Shown: in pieces, positions 18,272 to 27,145 of the stretch
Position numbering within the stretch: position 1 is the stretch's first letter
How the letters are laid out: each line of letters starts with the position of its first letter
Source of the DNA: Streptomyces sp. SID8374
Lineage (GTDB): Bacteria; Actinomycetota; Actinomycetes; Streptomycetales; Streptomycetaceae
Reading direction: 5' to 3'
Length of the DNA: 64,000 bases
Assembly: GCF_009865135.1 (NCBI RefSeq)
Contig: NZ_WWGH01000001.1
Coordinates: 2,728,001-2,792,000, forward strand
The notes under the pieces: generated by a model
Told to the model about the DNA's origin: nothing
What the model saw: only the letters and a program-made list of their open reading frames with translations
Databases searched by the model: none
Made by a program: the position numbers and the translations under genes

Positions 18272-18533
18272 CCAGGGCCTCCCTCACGCGCCGCAGGGCT
18301 TCCCTCACCATGGGGTGTCCGAATCCGGCCGAGCCCCGACCGTGACCGAATCTCCCCCAGGATGTGATCTGCGTCCCGGGGGAGAGTCATTTTCGCAGGT
18401 CACGGCCTTTTGGGGCTAAACCCAGGACCGAAAGACCTGTCCATTTCGTGACGTAATGCACTGACAGCCGGTACGGGTACAGGCCAAGCTGATGTAGGAA
18501 GTCGGGGGTATCGATTGAAACCGGGAGTTGTCA
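18229..18533. other. intergenic region, no gene
   Basis: It contains the duplicated thiolase end and a second short direct repeat (CAGGGCCTCCCTCACGCG / CAGGGCTTCCCTCACC). The promoter of the gene at 18534 should lie at about 18400-18520, but I see no convincing -35/-10 pair. Confidence 0.5.
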
Positions 18534-19433
18534 GTGAGCGCCATGTCATTTGCCCTGTTGCTGACCACCGCCGCTGCCACGGCCGTCGGCGCCGCCGCGC
18601 TGCATGCCGCTCACGGGCTGCGCAAGCAGGTCGCGGCCCTGCGCACGGAGCTGGCCGAGGGCCGCGCTCTCGGTGCGTCGGTGCCATCGCAGAGCCGTAG
18701 TACCGCCACCCCCGCCGAGGAGATACGCGCGGCCGTGTCGGAGGCGCTCGCCGAGGAGCGCGAGCGCGAGCTGGCCGAGGCGCGCGCCTTCTGGGCCGCC
18801 CAGGAGGCCCGCGACGCGGCGGACGCCCCGTCCCTGCTGGGCGGGATGCCGGTGCTCGGCGAGGAGACCCCGTTCTACCTTCCGCGCCAGGCCGACTTCG
18901 CCGGTCTGGAGTCGCTGGACATCGAGGCGGCCGAGGCGATGGAGGAGCTGGCCGAGCTGAGCGAGCGGACGCTCGCGGAGCACGAGGCGGCCGATTTCGC
19001 CGCCGACTTCGCCGGTGAGTTCACGGACCTCCCGGAGATCGCGGACCACCCCGAGGACTCCCCCGAGCTGGCCGCGGCCCGCCGCCGCCACCCCTCGCAC
19101 CCGGACTTCGTCCCCGTACAGACCCCCGTGGTCACCGACCACGAGCGCACCGTGAGCCGTCTGGAGGAGCTGGCCGACCTGGCCACAGAGCTCACCGATG
19201 TGCGGCCGGGCCCGCTGGGGACCCTCGATGTGTACGTCTTCGCCGACGGCACCACGCTCTGCATGACCCCCGGCCACCGCGAGACGGCCGAACGGCTCGC
19301 GGACGCGCTGCGGGCGGGCCGGCAGCCGGTGCTGCTGGGCGGCTCGGGCGTCTCCGGCGCCTACGCGCTGACCTTCTCCTGCGGCGAGGACAACGTCTAC
19401 ATCCTGGCGGACCGCGTCATCGCCTCGTTCTGA
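18534..19433 (+). CDS. conserved hypothetical protein, membrane-anchored, acidic
   Basis: A 299-residue protein. One N-terminal hydrophobic helix (about 4-24) is followed by a long Glu/Ala-rich, probably coiled-coil region (about 30-190; repeated AEEIRAAV and EELAELSERTL patterns) and a compact C-terminal domain (about 205-299; LDVYVFADGTTLCMTPGHRETAERL, ending in NVYILADRVIASF). GTG 18534 has GGGAG 7 nt upstream; TTG 18528 and ATG 18543 are alternatives. I do not recognise a named family. Confidence 0.65.
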   Translation: MSAMSFALLLTTAAATAVGAAALHAAHGLRKQVAALRTELAEGRALGASVPSQSRSTATPAEEIRAAVSEALAEERERELAEARAFWAAQEARDAADAPSLLGGMPVLGEETPFYLPRQADFAGLESLDIEAAEAMEELAELSERTLAEHEAADFAADFAGEFTDLPEIADHPEDSPELAAARRRHPSHPDFVPVQTPVVTDHERTVSRLEELADLATELTDVRPGPLGTLDVYVFADGTTLCMTPGHRETAERLADALRAGRQPVLLGGSGVSGAYALTFSCGEDNVYILADRVIASF

Positions 19434-19485
19434 GCCTTCCTCCGGCGGACAGGTCCGCCACAGGCACCCCCGGGCGCGGGCCCGG

Positions 19486-19803
19486 CTAAGCGAAAGCCCG
19501 CGCCGCCGCTTCCTCGACGTATCGCACGGCCTCGTCCAGCTCTCCGGGCGGGGCCGTTACCAGTGCCACGGCCAGATCCCGCCCGGCGACGGCGAGTTGG
19601 TCGCCCACGGCGAACACCCCGGCGTCCGGCAGCACCCGCGGCTCCACCCCGGGGCTCTCGAAGCGCTGGGCCCGTACGGCGAGTTCGCGGGCGGCGGCCA
19701 GGGCCTCGGCGGCCGCACCGCGCTGGAGGCGGCTCTGCGGGGCCGAGCGCAGCCGGTCGGCGAATCGGTCCACGGCCAGGATCAGAGGCGTCGTATCAAG
19801 CAC
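19486..19803 (-). CDS. small conserved hypothetical protein
   Basis: A 105-residue, Ala-rich, probably helical protein with high GC3 throughout, ending VRYVEEAAARAFA. GTG 19803 is chosen because codon use is gene-like only from there; the frame stays open upstream into Arg-rich sequence. The ribosome binding site (GTAGGGT) is weak. Function unknown. Confidence 0.45.
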   Translation of the reverse strand: MLDTTPLILAVDRFADRLRSAPQSRLQRGAAAEALAAARELAVRAQRFESPGVEPRVLPDAGVFAVGDQLAVAGRDLAVALVTAPPGELDEAVRYVEEAAARAFA

Positions 19804-19962
19804 CCGGCCGACCCTACGCGCGCTTCCCGCCCGGCCGCCACGCGCCCTTCCTCCGGCCTCTCCGCGCGCCCCTACGCGCCCTCCCCGCATGGTTGCCAAC
19901 GGGCGAACGCTCAGGCACGGTGTCGGGAAGGAACAGCAACGCGCACTGCGTCGGAGGCGCCG

Positions 19963-20193
19963 ATGTCGCATGTCTTCTCCGAAGAAACCCATCGCAACCT
20001 GCTCTCCCGGATCCCCCAATGCACCGGTCGTGAGATCTCCGACTGGATCCGGACCGTCGATGAAGGACCCTCCCTCGTCCGCTTCGAGGAGAAGGTGAGC
20101 TGGCTGCGCGGGGAGCACGAACTCGCCTACGGGCACGCCAAAGCGATCATCCACGAGTACGACCTCAGGCGGGCCGCCCGCAAGCTGCTCTGA
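19963..20193 (+). CDS. DUF4287-like small protein
   Basis: A 76-residue charged protein with a pattern of short helices (NLLSRIPQCTGREISDWI, then FEEKVSWLRGEHELAYGHAKAIIHEYDLRRA) that fits the DUF4287 family. ATG 19963 has GGAGG 6 nt upstream. Followed by a strong terminator. Confidence 0.7.
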   Translation: MSHVFSEETHRNLLSRIPQCTGREISDWIRTVDEGPSLVRFEEKVSWLRGEHELAYGHAKAIIHEYDLRRAARKLL

Positions 20194-20239
20194 CCCGCAC
20201 CCGCCGGTGCACCGGCAACCCTCTGCGCACCGGGAACAC

Positions 20240-20276
20240 GGAAGGGCCCACAGGCGCGATGCCTGCGGGCCCTTCC
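20240..20276. terminator. bidirectional terminator
   Basis: GGAAGGGCCC-AC-AGGC pairs with GCCT-GC-GGGCCCTTCC across a 5-nt loop, between convergent genes. Confidence 0.8.
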
Positions 20277-20308
20277 GATGTGCCTGCCGGTGACCGGTGC
20301 GCTCCCGG

Positions 20309-21187
20309 TCAGTCGTCACCGCTGAGGATGGCGACCAGGCGCAGCATCTCGATGTAGATCCACACCAGGGTCACGGTGAGGCCGAAGGCGGCCAGCCATG
20401 CCTCCTCGCGCGGGGCGCCGTACGCGATGCCGTCCTCGACCTGCTTGAAGTTGAGGGCGAGGATGCACGCGCCGATCACGATGGCCACGATGCCGAAGAT
20501 GATGCCGAGCGTGCCGCTGCGGAAGCCGAGGCCGTCACCGCCGCCGAAGACGGCGAACAGCAGGTTGACCATCATCAGCAGCATGAAGCCGATGGCGGCG
20601 GCCATCACGAAGCCGTAGAAACGGCGCGTGACCCGGATCAGACCGGTGCGGTAGGCGATCAGCACACCGGCGAAGACCGCCATCGTGCCGAGCACCGCCT
20701 GCATCGCGGCGCCGGGGGCGACGTAGACGCTGACGATGTTGCTGACGATGCCGAGGAAAACACCCTCGAAGGCGGCGTACAGCAGGATCAGCGGCGGCGA
20801 GGGCCGGCGCTTGAACGAGTTCACCAGCGACAGCACGAAGCCGATGATCGCGGCACCGATGGCGACACCGTAGGCGCTGCCCAGGTTCGCCTGGTCGACC
20901 GGCATGACCCACCAGGCGATGGCGGCGGCCACGACGACCAGTCCGAGCGTCATCGCCGTACGCGTCACCACGTCGTCGATGGTCATCGCGTCGGTGCGCG
21001 CCGGGGCGCCGGGCTGGGTGCCCTGCTGTGCGTAAGGGTTGGTGGCGTACGGGTTGGCGGCGGTGCCCTGCGCGAACGGGTTTCCGCCCGTCGCGGCGGC
21101 CCCGGCCTGCGGCGCCGCGTTGAAGCCCGCGTGGCCGTTGTCGCGGCTGAACCCCCGTCGCGAGAAGACCGGGTTGCTGCTCCTCAT
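20309..21187 (-). CDS. Bax inhibitor-1/YccA family membrane protein
   Basis: A 292-residue protein. After about 70 residues of Asn/Pro/Ala/Gln-rich cytosolic tail (NPYATNPYAQQGTQPG) come seven hydrophobic helices, including FSLV/NSFKRRPSPPLILLYAAFEGVFLG and a C-terminal VTLVWIYIEMLRLVAILSG, the layout of the YccA/BI-1 family (proposed leak channels or protease regulators). ATG 21187 has GGAGGAG 5 nt upstream. The gene ends at the shared terminator. Confidence 0.88.
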   Translation of the reverse strand: MRSSNPVFSRRGFSRDNGHAGFNAAPQAGAAATGGNPFAQGTAANPYATNPYAQQGTQPGAPARTDAMTIDDVVTRTAMTLGLVVVAAAIAWWVMPVDQANLGSAYGVAIGAAIIGFVLSLVNSFKRRPSPPLILLYAAFEGVFLGIVSNIVSVYVAPGAAMQAVLGTMAVFAGVLIAYRTGLIRVTRRFYGFVMAAAIGFMLLMMVNLLFAVFGGGDGLGFRSGTLGIIFGIVAIVIGACILALNFKQVEDGIAYGAPREEAWLAAFGLTVTLVWIYIEMLRLVAILSGDD

Positions 21188-21378
21188 CTCACTCCTCCAT
21201 GGCCACACTGCGCGGCCTTGCGACAAGAGTAATGGGTAGGCAAAAGAACCACCCAGTGCCGGAGGAGGATCTTTGTCACCCCGGCCGACGCGGGCGGTGG
21301 GCCGCCGGCGTACCGGGCGCCCCTGTTCGGCACGAGCCCCACGGAGAGGGCTGCCCGGGTCACGCTCCGTACGCTGCG

Positions 21379-21464
21379 TGGTGCCCGGAGCCGGACTCGA
21401 ACCGGCACGCCCCCGAGGGGCAGCGAGGTTTAAGCTCGCCGTGTCTACGTTCCACCATCCGGGC
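21379..21464 (-). tRNA. bldA: tRNA-Leu(UAA), the bldA-type tRNA
   Basis: Read on the minus strand: acceptor stem GCCCGGA/TCCGGGC, anticodon stem GCGAG/CTCGC with loop CTTAAAC (anticodon TAA), a class-II variable arm (CCCC-TCG-GGGG), T-stem GCCGG-TTCGAGT-CCGGC, discriminator A, and an encoded CCA (21379-21381). The anticodon decodes UUA, the rarest codon in Streptomyces. The single tRNA that reads it, BldA, gates development and antibiotic production. A TAGGGT box (minus strand, 21498-21493) about 29 nt upstream could be its -10. Confidence 0.93.
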
Positions 21465-22018
21465 GTGCCGCGCGGCTCCGCGTTGGCAACTGACCCTATC
21501 CGGGGGCGTCCCCCGATCAGCGGAACAGTGGCGCGATGTTGTCCTATTTTATTGACCGCTTGAGGGACCGTCAGCACATTCGCACGCCCTCACCACGCGC
21601 CCGCACCGGATACCGCCAGGTAGGACGCCGTGACGGATTGACGGAAAGTCGCCGCACCCGTACGGCCCAATGCGCCAGGTGCGCGCCATGCTTCGCCAGG
21701 GGGTGCGCCACCCTCGGGATCCGGGGTGTGAGGGGAGGCTCCCGTTCCGGCTCCGCGGGTCTCCTGGCGCGCCGGGAAGCGGCGGTCACCCTGTGTCACA
21801 AGGGCGTCCCTCGGATGAAGCGTCAGGGTCGGAGTCATACCCGAGGAGGACGGCCCCACCCCTGTGGTGCGACTCAAGGGGGCCACGGGAACGGGCATCG
21901 GGAGTGACGACCCGGGGCGATCGGGACGTGACGATGGAGTAGTCCCCAAGGCCCCGCCGTCAGGGCGGGCCGCGTCATCCCCGTATGCATCCGCATCACC
22001 CGAACCAGGAGCGTCCCT
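21465..22018. other. intergenic region between bldA and the ABC exporter
   Basis: No credible gene. Next to the tRNA it holds the candidate -10 TAGGGT and an inverted repeat CGGGGG-CGT-CCCCCG (21501-21515). The half nearer the ABC genes has a GTCACCCTGTGTCAC-like repeat near 21785-21800 and should carry the promoter of 22019. Confidence 0.5.
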
Positions 22019-22789
22019 GTGACCACCACTCCCACCGTTCACCGCACCACCGCGGTGGCCGCCCGCGCCACGGAGCTGTCGAAGGTCTACGGCGAGGGTG
22101 AGACGCAGGTCGTCGCCCTGGACCGGGTGACCGTGGACTTCCCGCAGGGCGAGTTCACCGCGATCATGGGCCCCTCGGGGTCCGGCAAGTCGACGCTGAT
22201 GCACTGCGTCGCCGGTCTCGACAGCTTCAGCAGCGGTTCGGTGCGCATCGGCGAGACCGAGCTGTCCACGCTGAAGGACAAGCAGCTCACGCAGTTGCGC
22301 CGGGACAAGATCGGCTTCATCTTCCAGGCCTTCAACCTGCTGCCGACGCTCACCGCGCTGGAGAACATCACCCTGCCGATGGACATCGCGGGCCGGAAGC
22401 CCGACGCCGCGTGGCTCCAGAAGGTCATCGACATGGTGGGGCTCTCGGAGCGGCTGAAGCACCGGCCCACCGAGCTCTCCGGCGGCCAGCAGCAGCGTGT
22501 CGCCGTGGCCCGCGCCCTGGCCTCGCAGCCCGAGATCATCTTCGGTGACGAGCCGACCGGGAACCTGGACTCCCGCTCCGGCGCCGAGGTCCTGGGCTTC
22601 CTGCGCAACTCGGTGCGCGAGCTGGGCCAGACCGTGGTGATGGTGACCCACGACCCGGTGGCCGCCTCCTACGCGGACCGGGTGATCTTCCTCGCGGACG
22701 GTGCGGTCGTCGACCAGATGATGCACCCGACCGCCGACGGGGTCCTCGACCGGATGAAGGCGTTCGACGCGAAGGGCCGCACCAGCTGA
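22019..22789 (+). CDS. ABC exporter ATP-binding protein, MacB/LolD type
   Basis: A 256-residue ATPase with Walker A GPSGSGKST, Q-loop FQAFNLLPTLTALENI, signature LSGGQQQRVAVARAL, Walker B IIFGDEPTGNLDS and the H-loop VTHDP. The FQAFNLLP...ENI spacing is typical of the MacB/LolD group that drives FtsX-type mechanotransmission permeases. GTG 22019 has AGGAG 7 nt upstream. It partners the permease at 22908. Such pairs often export peptides or lipids or give peptide-antibiotic resistance; substrate unknown. Confidence 0.92.
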   Translation: MTTTPTVHRTTAVAARATELSKVYGEGETQVVALDRVTVDFPQGEFTAIMGPSGSGKSTLMHCVAGLDSFSSGSVRIGETELSTLKDKQLTQLRRDKIGFIFQAFNLLPTLTALENITLPMDIAGRKPDAAWLQKVIDMVGLSERLKHRPTELSGGQQQRVAVARALASQPEIIFGDEPTGNLDSRSGAEVLGFLRNSVRELGQTVVMVTHDPVAASYADRVIFLADGAVVDQMMHPTADGVLDRMKAFDAKGRTS

Positions 22790-22844
22790 CGCCCGCGGCG
22801 GCCCCGTAGGACTGCCGCACCCCGGCCGCCGCACCAGCTGACGC
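22776..22844. repeat. 17-bp direct repeat copying the ATPase gene 3' end
   Basis: GCCGCACCAGCTGACGC at 22776-22792 includes the ATPase stop codon and recurs exactly at 22828-22844, before the permease gene. Confidence 0.9.
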
Positions 22845-22907
22845 GTACGGCCTCCGCCCTCGCGCGTCCCCGTCCCCCTTCCGGAACCCATCCCAGGACA
22901 CACAGAC

Positions 22908-25442
22908 ATGTTCCGTACCGCCCTGCGCAATGTGCTCGCGCACAAGGCCAGGCTGCTGATGACCGTGCTCGCCGTCATGCTCGGCGTAGCGTTCGTCTCC
23001 GGCACCCTCGTCTTCACCGACACCCTCGGCAACGCCTTCCGCAACCAGTCCGCCAAGAGCTACGACGACGTCGCCGTCGCCGTGGAGACGCACGCCGGCG
23101 GGCGCGACGACAAGACCCCCGGCCTCGACGCGGCCACCCTCGACAAGATCCGCGCGGTGGACGGCGTGGCCTCCGTCACCGGCCGGGTCGACGGCTTCGC
23201 CGGGGTCGCCGACCCCGACGGCAAGCTGATCGGCAACGGCTGGTCCAACACCGGCTCCAACTTCGCCCCCGGCAAGGACGGCAAGGACGGCGCGTACGAC
23301 TTCACCCAGGGCAGCGGCCCGGTGAAGAACGGTCAGGTCGCCCTCGACCAGGACACCGCCTCCAAGGGGAAGTACCGGGTCGGCGACCCGGTGCGGGTCG
23401 CCACCAACGGCCCGGTGAAGGAGTACACCCTCTCCGGTGTCTTCACCACCGAGGACGGCGCGGTCAACGCGGGCGGCAGCCTGGTGCTGTTCGACACCGC
23501 GACCGCCCAGCAGCTCTACCTGAAGCCCGGCGTCTTCCAGAACGCCACCGTGGCCGCCGCCCCGGGCGCCTCCGACCGGAAGCTGCTGGACGCCATCGCC
23601 CCGCTGCTGCCGGAGGAGGCCACCGCGCAGACCGGCAAGGCCCTCGCGGACGAGCAGGCGAAGCAGATCGAGTCCGGTCTCACCGGCCTCAACACCATCC
23701 TGCTGGTCTTCGCCGGCATCGCCCTGTTCGTCGGCATCTTCCTCATCGCCAACACCTTCACGATGCTGGTCGCCCAGCGCACCCGTGAGCTGGCCCTGAT
23801 GCGGGCCATCGGCGCCTCCCGCCGCCAGGTCAAGCGCTCGGTGCTGATCGAGGCCGGCGTCGTCGGAACCCTCGCCTCCGTCATCGGCTTCGCCGTCGGC
23901 CTCGGCCTCGCCGTCGGCCTGCGCTCCGGGATGGGCCTCCTGGGCGGCAAGATCCCGGCCGGACCGCTGGTCGTCTCGCCCACCGCGGTGCTCTCCGCCT
24001 TCGCCGTCGGCATCCTGATCACCGTCCTGGCCGCCTGGCTGCCCTCCCGCCGGGCCGCGAAGATCGCCCCGGTCGCGGCGATGAGCAGCGTGCACGCCAC
24101 CGCCTCCGTCAAGTCCCTCGTCGTACGGAACTCGATCGGCGGCGTCATCGCCCTGCTCGGTGCCACGGGCATCGTCGGCGGCGCGGCCACCGGCGGGGAG
24201 AACGGGCGCTACCTGGTCGCGGCCGGCGCCTTCTTCGCCCTGATCGGCATCATCATCCTGATCCCGCTGCTCTCCCGGCCGGTCATCGCCCTGGTGCGGC
24301 CGTCGATCACGAAGCTGTTCGGCGTCTCCGGGAAGCTGGCCTCGCAGAACGCGGTCCGCAACCCGCGGCGTACCGGAGCCACCGCCTCCGCCCTGGCGAT
24401 CGGGCTGACCCTGGTCACCGGCATCTCGGTGCTCGGCGTCACCCTCGGCCAGGCCATCGACAAGATGACCACGGACAACATCAAGGCCGACTACATGGTC
24501 TCGATGGCCAGTGGCGACTCCCTGGACGAGTCGGCGCTCACCGCCCTGTCGAAGGCGGACGGCGTCTCGGCGCTCTCCCCGCAGCAGTCGGCGTACTTCG
24601 AGATCGACGGGGAGTACCAGTCGGCCTCGGGTGTGGCCCCGGGCGACGTGGAGAAGGTCTTCTCGCTGGACACGGTCTCCGGCTCGCTCGCCTCCCTGAA
24701 GGACGGTCAGGTCGCCGTCGGTGCCAAGACCGCGAAGTCGAACGGCTGGAAGACCGGCGACACCCTCCCGGTGAAGTTCGACGACGACAAGAAGGGCGAG
24801 ATCACCATCGGGGCGGTCTACAAGGAGAACGACTTCCTGTCGCCCTTCGTGATCCCCAAGGAGCTGGCGGACCGCCACAGCTCCTCCCCCCGCCCCGAGA
24901 TCCGCGAGATCTGGATCAAGACGGACGGCGGCGCGAGCAAGGCCAACGAGCAGTCCGTCGTGGACGCGCTCGGCGACAACCCGGCGATGAGCGTCATGGA
25001 CCGGCAGGACATCCGTGACATGTTCGGCGGCTTCATCAACACCGCGCTGAACATCATGTACGGGCTGCTCGCCATGGCCCTGCTGATCGCCGTCCTCGGG
25101 GTCGTCAACACCCTCGCGATGTCGGTGTTCGAGCGCCAGCAGGAGATCGGCATGCTGCGGGCGATCGGCCTCGACCGGAGCCGCGTCAAGCGCATGATCC
25201 GCCTGGAGGCCGTGGTCATCTCGGTCTTCGGCGCGGTGATCGGGGTCGGCCTCGGGGTCTTCCTCGGCTGGGCGATCGGCCAGACCCTGGCCGCCGACAT
25301 CCCCGGCTACGCCCTGGTCATCCCGTGGGACCGCCTCGCGCTCTTCCTGGCCCTGGCCGGCCTGGTGGGCGTCCTCGCCTCGCTGTGGCCCGCCCGCAGC
25401 GCCGCGAAGCTCAACATGCTGACGGCCATCAAGACCGAGTAG
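22908..25442 (+). CDS. ABC exporter permease with two FtsX-like modules
   Basis: An 844-residue permease. TM1 (about 15-35) is followed by an extracytoplasmic domain (about 40-260), an FtsX module with three helices (about 265-390, containing the coupling-helix text RTRELALMRAIGASRRQV), a second set of helices (about 400-455), another extracytoplasmic domain (about 520-690), and a final FtsX module (about 695-844, ERQQEIGMLRAIGLDRSRV). This duplicated layout is standard for Gram-positive MacB-like permeases. ATG 22908 follows a weak site (CCCAGGACACACAG). It forms an operon with the ATPase and ends at a terminator. Confidence 0.92.
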   Translation: MFRTALRNVLAHKARLLMTVLAVMLGVAFVSGTLVFTDTLGNAFRNQSAKSYDDVAVAVETHAGGRDDKTPGLDAATLDKIRAVDGVASVTGRVDGFAGVADPDGKLIGNGWSNTGSNFAPGKDGKDGAYDFTQGSGPVKNGQVALDQDTASKGKYRVGDPVRVATNGPVKEYTLSGVFTTEDGAVNAGGSLVLFDTATAQQLYLKPGVFQNATVAAAPGASDRKLLDAIAPLLPEEATAQTGKALADEQAKQIESGLTGLNTILLVFAGIALFVGIFLIANTFTMLVAQRTRELALMRAIGASRRQVKRSVLIEAGVVGTLASVIGFAVGLGLAVGLRSGMGLLGGKIPAGPLVVSPTAVLSAFAVGILITVLAAWLPSRRAAKIAPVAAMSSVHATASVKSLVVRNSIGGVIALLGATGIVGGAATGGENGRYLVAAGAFFALIGIIILIPLLSRPVIALVRPSITKLFGVSGKLASQNAVRNPRRTGATASALAIGLTLVTGISVLGVTLGQAIDKMTTDNIKADYMVSMASGDSLDESALTALSKADGVSALSPQQSAYFEIDGEYQSASGVAPGDVEKVFSLDTVSGSLASLKDGQVAVGAKTAKSNGWKTGDTLPVKFDDDKKGEITIGAVYKENDFLSPFVIPKELADRHSSSPRPEIREIWIKTDGGASKANEQSVVDALGDNPAMSVMDRQDIRDMFGGFINTALNIMYGLLAMALLIAVLGVVNTLAMSVFERQQEIGMLRAIGLDRSRVKRMIRLEAVVISVFGAVIGVGLGVFLGWAIGQTLAADIPGYALVIPWDRLALFLALAGLVGVLASLWPARSAAKLNMLTAIKTE

Positions 25443-25477
25443 CGCGGGTCCCGGGGACCGGGACGGGACAGGGACGA

Positions 25478-25521
25478 CGAGGGGCCGGTGCACCGCTGGA
25501 GAGCGGAGCACCGGCCCCTCG
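25478..25521. terminator. bidirectional terminator
   Basis: CGAGGGGCCGGTGC (25478-25491) pairs with GCACCGGCCCCTCG (25508-25521), between two convergent genes. Confidence 0.85.
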
Positions 25522-25548
25522 CCCGTACCGAAGGCGTACGCGTACGGG

Positions 25549-26853
25549 TCAGCCGCCCGTCTCCTCCGTCCAGGCGCGGGTGCGCAGCGGCAGCCGGGAG
25601 GAGCCGCCCTCCAGCGGGCGCACCGCGAGGATCTGGTTGACGCCGATCTTGTTGTGCTCGAAGGAGAGCGCGGAGGCGGCCATGTAGAGCCGCCAGACCC
25701 TGGCCCGGCCCGGCGAGGTGGCGCGTACCGCCTGCTCCCAGTGGCGCTCCAGGTTGGCCACCCAGTGGCGCAGGGTCAGCGCGTAGTGCTCGCGCAGCGC
25801 CTGGACGTCCCGGGCCTCGAACCCGGCCTCCTCCAGGGTGGCCAGGGTGCGGCCGAGGGGGGCGAGTTCGCCGTCGGGGAAGACGTAGGAGTCGATGAAC
25901 TCGTCGATGCGGTAGGCGTCCTCGTCCTTCTCGGGGCGGCGGGCGATCTGGTGGTTCAGCAGGCGTCCGCCGGGCTTCAGGAGGGCGAAGAGGTCGTCGG
26001 CGTACTCGCGGTAGCGGACGGAGCCGACGTGTTCGGCCATGCCGATCGAGGAGATGGCGTCGTACGGTCCGTCGCGGACGTCCCGGTAGTCCTGGACGCG
26101 GATCTCGATCCGGTCGGTCAGGCCCTCCTCGGCGATGCGCTTGCGGGCGTGGATGGCCTGTTCCTGGGAGAGGGTGATGCCGGTGACGTGGGCCCCGTAC
26201 TCGCGGGCCGCGTGGATGGCCATCGATCCCCAGCCGCAGCCGACGTCCAGGAGGCGGTCGCCCTCCTTCAGGGCGAGCTTGCGGCAGACCATGTCCAGCT
26301 TGTCGCGCTGGGCGTCCTCCAGGGTGCCGCCGTCCTGCCAGTAGGCGCAGGAGTAGACCATGGACGGGCCGAGGACCAGGGCGTAGAAGTCGTTGCCCAC
26401 GTCGTAGTGGTGGCTGATCGCCTCCTTGTCCCGGCGCTTGGTGTGCAGCGGGCCGGTGCGGCGGCGGACCTCCTCGGCGGGCGGGGCGGGCGGCGGCCAA
26501 GGGCCGGCCAGCTGGAGGAGGCCGCGGGCGAAGGCGCGTACGGCGGGGTCGCGGACCGGGTGGACGGTGTCCTTGGCGTCGACGCCCCGGTCCCAGAGCA
26601 GCCCGGCGACCCGGTCGAGGACCTCGTACAGATCGCCCTCGACATCGATCTCACCGGCCACCCAGGCTCGGGCCAGGCCCAGTTCGCCCGGCTTCCACAG
26701 GAGTCTGCGCAGGGCGCGGCGGTGGCGGATCACCAGGACGGGGGCGCCGGGCGGACCCGATTCGCTGCCGTCCCAGGCCCGGATGCGGACCGGTAGGGGT
26801 TCCGAGAGCAGCTCTTCGGCAAGAGCGGTCAGCCGCGATGCGGCGCGTGCCAT
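25549..26853 (-). CDS. cfa: cyclopropane-fatty-acyl-phospholipid synthase family protein
   Basis: A 434-residue SAM-dependent methyltransferase of the CFA/mycolic-acid-cyclopropanase family. The N-terminal lipid-binding part (about 1-120) leads into ISHHYDVGNDFYALVLGPSMVYSCAYW, then the SAM motif LDVGCGWGSM and the family motif SIGMAEHVG. It probably methylenates or methylates unsaturated phospholipid acyl chains at the membrane. ATG 26853 has GGAGG 8 nt upstream. Monocistronic, with terminators on both sides. Confidence 0.88.
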   Translation of the reverse strand: MARAASRLTALAEELLSEPLPVRIRAWDGSESGPPGAPVLVIRHRRALRRLLWKPGELGLARAWVAGEIDVEGDLYEVLDRVAGLLWDRGVDAKDTVHPVRDPAVRAFARGLLQLAGPWPPPAPPAEEVRRRTGPLHTKRRDKEAISHHYDVGNDFYALVLGPSMVYSCAYWQDGGTLEDAQRDKLDMVCRKLALKEGDRLLDVGCGWGSMAIHAAREYGAHVTGITLSQEQAIHARKRIAEEGLTDRIEIRVQDYRDVRDGPYDAISSIGMAEHVGSVRYREYADDLFALLKPGGRLLNHQIARRPEKDEDAYRIDEFIDSYVFPDGELAPLGRTLATLEEAGFEARDVQALREHYALTLRHWVANLERHWEQAVRATSPGRARVWRLYMAASALSFEHNKIGVNQILAVRPLEGGSSRLPLRTRAWTEETGG

Positions 26854-27060
26854 GGCGCACACCTCCGTGGTGGTGTTCCCGACAAACACAAAAGCCCAAT
26901 GCGTACGTACGTGCTCATAGTCCCGCCGTGGCAGGGGTCGGTGCCACCACGGGGTACTTCTGTGTCAACTCTTCCGGCACGCTCCGTCATCCCGCCACCG
27001 GGCAACGAAACGGCAAAAGGCGCACCCGGGGCCCGCGAACCGCCCCGGCGGCGGATACGC

Positions 27061-27102
27061 CGAAGGGGCCGTCCGCACCACGGATGGCGGACGGCCCCTT
27101 CG
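27061..27102. terminator. hairpin terminator after ndh
   Basis: CGAAGGGGCCGTCCGC (27061-27076) pairs with GCGGACGGCCCCTTCG (27087-27102) across a 10-nt loop. Confidence 0.85.
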
Positions 27103-27145
27103 GGCGTCGTACAGGGGTGCTCCTCGCGGAGCGGTCACCCGGGGG

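Noticed and set aside
22536..25511. 991-codon open frame on the minus strand
   Set aside because: Antisense to the FtsX-type permease, which has clear motifs, a ribosome binding site and codon bias.
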